12,456 nucleotides of DNA from Rubrivivax sp. (GTDB lineage Bacteria > Pseudomonadota > Gammaproteobacteria > Burkholderiales > Burkholderiaceae_C). The notes under the pieces were generated by a model, which had not been told where the DNA came from, did not search any database, and saw only the letters and a program-made list of their open reading frames with translations. The translations under genes were made by a program, and so were the position numbers. Location of the stretch: assembly GCA_030693565.1 (NCBI GenBank), contig JAUYAJ010000101.1, positions 1-12,456 of the forward strand. Reading direction: 5' to 3'. Shown in pieces: positions 7,111 to 12,456 of the stretch (positions are counted from its first letter, which is position 1; the number at the start of each line of letters is the position of its first letter).

Positions 7111-8129
7111 CACAAGCGCCCCTGCTGCTGACGATGGGCGACGCCGTGGGCATCGGCCCCGAGACCCTGGTCAAGGCTTTTGCGCGCGGCGATGCGGGAC
7201 ACTGCGTCGTCATTGGCGACCCGGCCGTGCTGCGCCGCGCCGCCGCCTTGCCTGGGGTCGGGCCGGTGATGCTTGCCGTCGTCGATTCACCGGCCGAACT
7301 GGCCGCCGTGCCGCCGGGCTGCCTGCCGGTGCTGGTGCCAGCCGGTCTGCCTGAAGGCCTGGCCCGTCTGCCCTGGGGCCAGGTCGACGCCCGCTGCGGC
7401 GCTGCGGCGGCGCGCTGCATCGAGCACGCGGTGGCGCTGGTGCAGGCCGGCGCCGGCGCTGCCGTCGTCACCGCGCCTATCCACAAGGAAGCGCTGGCCG
7501 CGGCCGGCATCGCCTTTCCCGGCCACACCGAGATGCTGCAGGCGCTGGCGGCCCAGGGCGCCGCGCTGCCGCCGGTGCGCATGATGCTGGCCAACGACGA
7601 GTTGCGCGTGGTCCTGGTCACCATCCACCTGGCGCTGCGCTGCGCCATCGACGCCGTGACCTACGACGCGGTGCTGGAAACGCTGCGCATCGCCCACCGC
7701 GCCGGCGCTGCCTGGGGCTTGGCGCGGCCGCGCATCGGCGTTGCCGGCCTCAACCCGCACGCCGGTGAGGGCGGGCTGTTCGGCGACGAGGAATTGCGCA
7801 TCATCGCCCCGGCCATCGAGGCGGCCTGCGCCGAAGGCATCGACGCCCGCGGCCCGTTCGCGCCCGACACCGTGTTCATGCGCGGGCGCGACACGGCGGC
7901 GCGGCGCGGCGAGTTCGACCTCGTCGTCGCCATGACCCACGACCACGGGCTGATCCCGGTCAAGTACCTGGGGGTCGAGCAAGGTGTCAACGTCACCCTG
8001 GGCCTGCCCTTCGTGCGCACCAGCCCCGACCACGGCACGGCTTTCGACATCGCCGGCCAGGGCATCGCCGACCCGGCCAGCCTGGTGGCGGCGATCCGGA
8101 TGGCGCGGCGTTTGCTGGCGGCCTCCTAG
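7107..8129 (+). CDS. pdxA: PdxA-family NAD-dependent dehydrogenase (possible PdxA2-like paralogue)
   Basis: 340 residues, close to E. coli PdxA (329). Canonical PdxA oxidises 4-phosphohydroxy-L-threonine for pyridoxal phosphate synthesis. The three metal histidines appear as H174 (VTIHLAL), H218 (GLNPHAGEGG) and H278 (MTHDHGLIPVK), with HKEAL (126-130), FPGHTEML (137-144) and LGLPFVRTSPDHGTAFDIAG (298-317). Two motifs differ from the usual form as I know it: GDAVGIGPE instead of GDPAGIGPE, and THDHG instead of YHDQG; AFDIAG is also more like the PdxA2 branch (4-phosphothreonate/4-phosphoerythronate dehydrogenases). It lies next to NIF3 rather than ksgA/surA, the usual pdxA neighbours in many proteobacteria. 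The start ATG overlaps the NIF3 stop. Family firm, substrate open. Confidence 0.88.
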   Translation: MTQAPLLLTMGDAVGIGPETLVKAFARGDAGHCVVIGDPAVLRRAAALPGVGPVMLAVVDSPAELAAVPPGCLPVLVPAGLPEGLARLPWGQVDARCGAAAARCIEHAVALVQAGAGAAVVTAPIHKEALAAAGIAFPGHTEMLQALAAQGAALPPVRMMLANDELRVVLVTIHLALRCAIDAVTYDAVLETLRIAHRAGAAWGLARPRIGVAGLNPHAGEGGLFGDEELRIIAPAIEAACAEGIDARGPFAPDTVFMRGRDTAARRGEFDLVVAMTHDHGLIPVKYLGVEQGVNVTLGLPFVRTSPDHGTAFDIAGQGIADPASLVAAIRMARRLLAAS

Positions 8130-10483
8130 GCGGCCGCGCTGCCCAGCGAGGCCAGCTGGCGCCGCGCCCGCGCGGTGGCGCGTTCGAGCAGGTAGGCGTT
8201 CTCGAAGGCACGCAGGCGGCCGCTGTCGCACAAGCGCAGCAGCATGCGCTGGGTCAGTGAGATCGTCTGCTGCTGCTTGGGGCCGTGGGTGAAGACGAAG
8301 AAGCCGCGCCCCGGGCTGACATGGCTGAGCCTGACTTTCTGCCAGCCCGCCTCCAGGTGCATCTGGTAGGCGAAGCCGATCTGCACATGGTCGGCCAGCG
8401 ACTTGCCACGCATCGGCTCGGGCGCCTCGGCGGCAGCCTGAGCTTGCGGCAAGCCGGCGATGCGCAGGTCGGCAGTGCTGAGCTCGGGTTCGGCGCTGAG
8501 GTCGATGTCGAGCGTGCCGTTCCAGTCGACCGTGGCTTCGTCGACGAGGCCGATGCGCGCTGCTTCGTCGGCGCTGAACTGCGGCGCGGCGGCCAGGCCG
8601 CCGGCCGCCTCGTCCAGCGACGGCATCGGCGCGGCCTGGGCCTCGGCGCGCGACGGCAGCGGCTTGTCCAGGGCATGGCCGACCTCGCGGTCGAGCAGGT
8701 TGTAGTCGAGCTGTCGCAGCCCGGGGGCCCTGAGCGACTCGGCATGCGCCGGCAGCAGCTGACCGAAGAAGGCACGCCGCGCCGGCTGTGGCCAGCCGAT
8801 CAGGTCCATGCCGTCGTTGAGGTCGTGCATCAGCTTGGGCAACTCGGCCAGAAAGGCCTTGCGCTGCGCCGGTGTCGGCTTGGGCTGCACGCTCATGAAC
8901 AGCTCGCGGCCGGTGCGCCGCAGGCGCCGCACGGGCTCGCTGTCGGCGCCGTCGCGGTCGGCCGCGCGCAGCAGCACCTGGCTCCAGATGCCGCCGATGA
9001 AGCCGCGCACGAATTCGGGTGCGGCCAGCGCCTTCAGCTCGCCGTGCAGTTGCTGAGCGTAGAGCGCGTGCAGCTTGAGCTGGTCTTCCTTGGCGGCCAG
9101 CAGCGCAGCGGCGTCACCCTGGGCGTCGACGGCGCTGCGCGCCTGCTCGGCGATGAATTTTTCGAGCGCGTCGAGCTGTGACTCGTAGAGCGCGACCTCA
9201 TCGAAGTCGCCGTCGACGACTTGCTGCACCAGCTCGCGCACCTTGGCCAGAAAGCGCTGTGCGGCTTCGTCGCTGTAGTCCTCGAAAGCGGCGCCCAGTG
9301 ATGCGATGCGGTTGACGAAGCGGCGCACCGGGTGGCGGCGAGAGGCAAAGAAACCGGGGTCACCGAGCGCGGCGCGCAGCACCGGCAGCTGCAGCCGCGC
9401 AATCTGCCGTGCCATCTGCGGTGGCACCTTGGGGTCGGACAAGATGGCGTCGAACAAGGTGCCGATGACGTCGATCACCATGTGGTCGATCGACCCGCTG
9501 GCCGCCTGGCGCAGTTCATCGCGATGGGCTCGGATCAGGTTCGGAGCCACCGCGCCGGGCAGGGCCGTGGCCTCTTCCTCGGTCCAGCTGGCGGCGCCTG
9601 CACCAGCGCCAGCGCCGTCGTCGACATGGGCAAGCCGGCGCATCAGCGCCATCATGCCGGGGTCGACCGAGCCCAGGGCCTGGCCGCCAGCAGCGCCGCC
9701 TGACGCGCTGCCGCGCTGGCGCCGGCTGTCCAGACCACCGGCCATCGACGCGCCAACTTGGCGCTCGCTGTCGGTACCGGCTGCGGTGGCGCCGCGGTCC
9801 AGCGGCGTTTGCGCCGTCGTCGTGCGCTCGCCGGCGCGCGCTTCGGTCAGCCGCACCGCCAGCCCCAGCGGTTGCACGCCGGCCTTGCGCAGATCAGCGA
9901 CGATGTCGGCGTAGGTCTTGCGCAGCGTGCTGGCGAGCGAGCGGCCCAGCTCGGCCGCCAGCAGCTTGCGCAGGTCGGCGCGCTCGCTGACTTTCTCAAG
10001 GCCGCGCAGCATGGCGTAGCCCAGCAGCGCCGGTCGCAGCGGGTTGCGGTCCGGATCGGCAGCAGCGCCGCCGAGCAAGGAGCCGACGTAGGTGTCCAGC
10101 TCGCGCAACTCCCATTCGCAGGCGTTGGCGATCTCGGCGCCGGCACGGTCGCCGGCCACCTGCACTTCGACGTCTTGTTCGTCGACCAGGCTCAGCGTGG
10201 CCCAGCGCGAGTTGGCGCCAGCGGCCTCGGTGCGCGGCGTCCAGGCGCGCAAGCTGCGCTCGTCGAAGGCTTCCTCGAAGGCCAGCACGAAGAGCGCTGA
10301 CTTGCGGTTCAGCTCGAACTGCGCCGCCAGCAGGTTGTCGCGCACAAAGACCTGGCTCAATGTCAGCGCCGACAGGCCCAGGCTCTCGATGCTGCGCTCG
10401 ACGGCGCTGCGCACGGCCTGCTTGACGCGCTGGACGGCGGATTCCAGCGCGGCGGGCAGTCGGGTCGGGGCGGGCGGCGTCAT
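8126..10483 (-). CDS. DUF1631 domain-containing protein
   Basis: 785 residues, read leftward. An N-terminal helical region (1-210) is followed by a low-complexity linker (about 213-330, rich in Gly, Ala and Arg, with a GAGAGAGA run at 290-297). The DUF1631 core begins at about 335 (VIDVIGTLFDAILSDPKVPP) and continues through RLQLPVLRAALGDPGFFASRRHPVRRFVN (363-391, quoted in family form) and a long helical stretch to about 600. The C-terminal 85 residues (VQIGFAYQMHL, WQKVRLSHVSPGRGFFVFTH) resemble a PilZ-like beta domain. No signal peptide or membrane helix is seen, so it is probably cytoplasmic. Its function is unknown. The ATG at 10483 lacks an obvious SD. Its TAG stop overlaps the pdxA TAG within one CTAG palindrome. 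Confidence 0.88.
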   Translation of the reverse strand: MTPPAPTRLPAALESAVQRVKQAVRSAVERSIESLGLSALTLSQVFVRDNLLAAQFELNRKSALFVLAFEEAFDERSLRAWTPRTEAAGANSRWATLSLVDEQDVEVQVAGDRAGAEIANACEWELRELDTYVGSLLGGAAADPDRNPLRPALLGYAMLRGLEKVSERADLRKLLAAELGRSLASTLRKTYADIVADLRKAGVQPLGLAVRLTEARAGERTTTAQTPLDRGATAAGTDSERQVGASMAGGLDSRRQRGSASGGAAGGQALGSVDPGMMALMRRLAHVDDGAGAGAGAASWTEEEATALPGAVAPNLIRAHRDELRQAASGSIDHMVIDVIGTLFDAILSDPKVPPQMARQIARLQLPVLRAALGDPGFFASRRHPVRRFVNRIASLGAAFEDYSDEAAQRFLAKVRELVQQVVDGDFDEVALYESQLDALEKFIAEQARSAVDAQGDAAALLAAKEDQLKLHALYAQQLHGELKALAAPEFVRGFIGGIWSQVLLRAADRDGADSEPVRRLRRTGRELFMSVQPKPTPAQRKAFLAELPKLMHDLNDGMDLIGWPQPARRAFFGQLLPAHAESLRAPGLRQLDYNLLDREVGHALDKPLPSRAEAQAAPMPSLDEAAGGLAAAPQFSADEAARIGLVDEATVDWNGTLDIDLSAEPELSTADLRIAGLPQAQAAAEAPEPMRGKSLADHVQIGFAYQMHLEAGWQKVRLSHVSPGRGFFVFTHGPKQQQTISLTQRMLLRLCDSGRLRAFENAYLLERATARARRQLASLGSAAA

Positions 10484-10565
10484 GGTCGGTTGGGCGACCC
10501 AGTATGTCGCATCGCACAGCGCCCCGTGCGCGGCAAAGCGGCTCGGAATCGGCTCTTTTCGCGCT

Positions 10566-10985
10566 CTACTTCTTCAGCGCATCACGGATTTCGCGCAGCA
10601 GCACCACGTCTTCGGGCGTCGGCGCGGGCGCCGGCGGCGGCGCAGCCGGGGTTTCGCGCTTGAGTCGGTTGATCTGCCGCACCATGATGAAGATGATGAA
10701 AGCCAGGATGATGAAGTTCAGCCCGACGGTGACGAAGTTGCCATAGGCGAGCACGGCGCCGGCCTTTTGCGCCTCGGCCAGCGTGCTGGCGGTCTGGCCT
10801 GCCAGCGGCAGGAAGTAGTTGCTGAAATCGAGGCCGCCGAAGATGGTGCTGACCAGCGGCATGATGACGTCGCTGACCAACGAGCCGACGATCTTGCCGA
10901 AGGCCCCGCCGATGATGACGCCGACTGCCAGGTCGACCACGTTGCCCTTGGTGGCAAATTCCTTGAACTCGTTGACGAAAGCCAT
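10566..10985 (-). CDS. mscL: Large-conductance mechanosensitive channel MscL
   Basis: 139 residues (E. coli 136). MscL is a pentameric inner-membrane channel that opens under high tension to release solutes on sudden dilution. The N-terminal amphipathic helix and first membrane helix are clear: FVNEFKEFATKGNVVDLAVGVIIGGAFGKIV (residues 3-33, with the G-rich pore-lining face). FNFIILAF-like GLNFIILAFIIFIMVRQIN (107-125) is the second membrane helix, and a Pro/Ala linker (132-143 region) leads to the cytoplasmic bundle helix ending EDVVLLREIRDALKK. The ATG at 10985 is chosen because AGGAGGG lies seven bases upstream; the ATG at 10991 would touch it. It points away from petA, with 151 bases between them. 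Confidence 0.97.
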   Translation of the reverse strand: MAFVNEFKEFATKGNVVDLAVGVIIGGAFGKIVGSLVSDVIMPLVSTIFGGLDFSNYFLPLAGQTASTLAEAQKAGAVLAYGNFVTVGLNFIILAFIIFIMVRQINRLKRETPAAPPPAPAPTPEDVVLLREIRDALKK

Positions 10986-10991
10986 GTGCAT

Positions 10992-10998
10992 CCCTCCT
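10992..10998 (-). promoter_or_regulatory. Ribosome binding site of mscL, decides the start
   Basis: AGGAGGG on the minus strand, seven bases before ATG at 10985. The alternative in-frame ATG at 10991 directly abuts the site and is too close to be used efficiently. Confidence 0.8.
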
Positions 10999-11089
10999 GT
11001 GCTGTGGGCAGGCCAGTCTGGCGGCCTTGCCGGGGCGGTCACGGTAAGGGCGGACCCGCCGTGCCGTCAAGCAGGCTTGGAGGCTCGGC

Positions 11090-11095
11090 TAGAAT
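11090..11095 (+). promoter_or_regulatory. Putative -10 box of the petAB promoter (TAGAAT)
   Basis: TAGAAT in the 151-base mscL-petA gap, the same hexamer as before tatA. It predicts a start near 11102 and a leader of about 35 bases with GAGG at 11127-11130 before the petA ATG. No strong -35 box is visible. The rest of the gap holds the mscL ribosome site and nothing else I recognise. Confidence 0.4.
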
Positions 11096-11136
11096 CCCCG
11101 GTTGACCCGAATCATCTCTGACTCCCGAGGACTTCC

Positions 11137-11733
11137 ATGAGTGACGCTGCTGTCGACCCAGGCCGACGCACGTGGATTGCCATCACCTGCGGCGCTGGCG
11201 CCGTCGGTGGCGTGGCGACCGCGATTCCGTTCATCAGCACCTTCGCGCCGTCCGAGCGCGCGCGCGCTGCTGGCGCTCCGGTGCAGGTGGATGTCAGTGC
11301 CATCAAACCCGGCGAGATGCTGACGGTTGAATGGCGCGGCAAGCCGGTGTGGATCCTGCGCCGCACGCCCGAGCAACTGGAAACGCTGAAGAAGACCGAG
11401 CCGCTGGTCGCCGATCCGCTGTCCGATCGCAATCAATACCCGACGCCTGCCTACGCCAAGAACCAGTACCGCTCGATCAAGCCCGATCTCTTCGTAGGTG
11501 TCGGCATCTGCTCGCACCTGGGCTGCTCGCCGACCGAGAAGTTCCAGACCGGCGCTCAGCCGTCGCTGCCCAGCGACTGGCCCGGCGGCTTTCTGTGCCC
11601 CTGCCATGGCTCGACCTTCGACCTCGCCGGCCGCGTCTACAAGAACAAGCCCGCGCCCGACAACCTCGAAGTGCCGCCCCACATGTACCTGTCCGACGCG
11701 GTGCTGGTGATCGGCGAAGACAAGCGCGCCTGA
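11137..11733 (+). CDS. petA: Ubiquinol-cytochrome c reductase iron-sulfur (Rieske) subunit
   Basis: 198 residues, the usual bacterial length. It carries the [2Fe-2S] cluster of the cytochrome bc1 complex and passes electrons from ubiquinol to cytochrome c1. Cluster box 1 is CSHLGC (125-130) and box 2 is CPCHGS (154-159): C125, H127, C154 and H157 bind the cluster, and C130 and C156 form the stabilising disulfide. The N-terminus GRRTWIAIT (9-17) followed by a Gly/Ala-rich membrane helix (to about 36) is a twin-arginine signal anchor, so the protein should be exported folded by Tat and stay membrane-bound. An SD (GAGG, 11127-11130) lies six bases before the ATG. petB follows after 33 bases, in the standard fbc/pet operon order. 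Confidence 0.97.
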   Translation: MSDAAVDPGRRTWIAITCGAGAVGGVATAIPFISTFAPSERARAAGAPVQVDVSAIKPGEMLTVEWRGKPVWILRRTPEQLETLKKTEPLVADPLSDRNQYPTPAYAKNQYRSIKPDLFVGVGICSHLGCSPTEKFQTGAQPSLPSDWPGGFLCPCHGSTFDLAGRVYKNKPAPDNLEVPPHMYLSDAVLVIGEDKRA

Positions 11734-11766
11734 TCAGGCTGCAACGCAACAAGGACCGAGGTCAAG

Positions 11767-12456
11767 ATGGCTGATTTCAAGGAAGCGCCGGCAGGTGCGC
11801 CAGTGGCGCAGCAGTTCATGGCGTGGGTGGACAACCGCTTCCCCGCGACCAAGCTCTTCAAAGAGCACATGTCCGAGTACTACGCGCCGAAGAATTTCAA
11901 CTTCTGGTACATCTTCGGCTCGCTGTCGCTGCTGGTGCTGGTGCTGCAGATCGTCACCGGGATCTTCCTGACGATGCACTACAAGCCCGACGCTGCGCTG
12001 GCCTTCGCGTCGGTCGAGTACATCATGCGCGACGTGCCCTGGGGCTGGCTGGTGCGCTACATGCACAGCACCGGCGCCAGTGCCTTCTTCGTCGTCGTCT
12101 ACCTGCACATGTTCCGCGGAATGATCTACGGCAGCTACAGGAAGCCGCGCGAGCTGGTCTGGATCTTCGGCTGCGCGATCTTCCTGTGCCTGATGGCCGA
12201 GGCCTTCATGGGCTACTTGCTGCCCTGGGGCCAGATGAGCTACTGGGGTGCCCAGGTCATCATCAACCTGTTCGCCGCCATCCCCTTCATCGGCCCCGAC
12301 CTGTCGCTGCTGATCCGCGGTGACTTCGTCGTCGGCGACGCCACCCTGAACCGCTTCTTCGCCTTCCACGTCATTGCCGTGCCGCTGGTGTTGCTGGGCC
12401 TGGTGGTGGCGCACATCATCGCGCTGCATGAAGTGGGCTCGAACAACCCCGACGGC
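11767..12456 (+). CDS. petB: Cytochrome b of the bc1 complex, N-terminal part (3' end outside window)
   Basis: Reads open for 230 codons to the window edge, so it lacks a stop here; full proteins have over 400 residues. Cytochrome b holds the low- and high-potential hemes and the quinol sites. Helix B carries heme ligands H100 and H114 (MHSTGA, YLHMFRG; 13 residues between). Helix D carries H201 and H216 (FFAFHVIAV, VVAHIIAL; 14 between). The Qo-site stretch GYLLPWGQMSYWGAQVI (149-165) is well conserved. The end, HEVGSNNPDG, is the family motif after helix D; the PEWY loop lies beyond the window. GAGG at 11758-11761, five bases before the ATG, is a good ribosome site. It follows petA by 33 bases. 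Confidence 0.97.
   Translation, partial: MADFKEAPAGAPVAQQFMAWVDNRFPATKLFKEHMSEYYAPKNFNFWYIFGSLSLLVLVLQIVTGIFLTMHYKPDAALAFASVEYIMRDVPWGWLVRYMHSTGASAFFVVVYLHMFRGMIYGSYRKPRELVWIFGCAIFLCLMAEAFMGYLLPWGQMSYWGAQVIINLFAAIPFIGPDLSLLIRGDFVVGDATLNRFFAFHVIAVPLVLLGLVVAHIIALHEVGSNNPDG

Noticed and set aside
8285..9181. 298-codon plus-strand reading frame opposite the DUF1631 gene
   Set aside because: Antisense to a gene with clear family motifs; its sequence is rich in Gly, Arg, Gln and Leu, as expected of a mirrored GC-rich frame.
10484..10565. Possible terminator after mscL or promoter for the DUF1631 gene
   Set aside because: Only a weak 5-bp stem and no T-run; no -35/-10 pair at acceptable spacing.
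11040..11063. Hairpin-like GGGCGGACCCGCC stretch in the mscL-petA gap
   Set aside because: The loop would be too small for the full stem and no T-run follows; too weak to call a terminator or operator.
11734..12429. 231-codon minus-strand reading frame opposite petB
   Set aside because: The opposite strand encodes unmistakable cytochrome b; the antisense product is His/Gln/Asp-rich nonsense.

Overview
This GC-rich window (roughly two-thirds G+C by eye) looks like core chromosome of a betaproteobacterium, most likely order Burkholderiales (Rubrivivax/Leptothrix/Comamonadaceae-like). The reasons are separate hisI and hisE genes followed by a small membrane protein, a HIT protein, tatABC and an HtrA protease, then NIF3, mscL and the petAB genes of a bc1 complex. 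The genus is an inference from gene order and protein style; no database was searched.

Layout. Left end (1-1780): the C-terminal part of slmA (nucleoid occlusion), a DUF815-type AAA ATPase, and an overlapping Nudix/MutT gene. Next (1790-3255): hisI, hisE, a three-helix membrane protein and a HinT-like HIT protein, packed with overlapping or near-touching ends. Then a 340-base gap (3256-3595) almost filled by a 268-bp symmetrical element: 30-bp terminal inverted arms (28/30 match) enclosing two further long hairpins. After it, tatA-tatB-tatC (3596-5175) has its own promoter-like motif and good ribosome binding site. Facing it is a one-PDZ HtrA/DegS-type protease (5177-6346, minus). NIF3 and a PdxA-family dehydrogenase run rightward (6361-8129), then a 785-residue DUF1631 protein (8126-10483, minus) and mscL (10566-10985, minus). 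The right end holds petA (Rieske protein) and the start of petB (cytochrome b), cut by the window.

How the genes fit together. HisI and HisE catalyse two consecutive early steps of histidine synthesis. TatABC forms the twin-arginine translocase; the Rieske protein encoded at the right end carries an RR signal anchor and belongs to a family known to need Tat. The HtrA protease and MscL both act at the inner membrane/periplasm. No tRNA, rRNA, transposase or CRISPR array was seen.

The best candidate for something undescribed is the structured element at 3255-3522. It abuts the HIT stop codon, has no credible protein, and every difference between its long paired arms is a transition, most of them pairing as G-U on the minus strand. 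Secondary points are a PdxA homologue with altered signature motifs, two -10-like hexamers placed for leaderless mRNAs, and two convergent gene pairs whose stop codons form palindromes.
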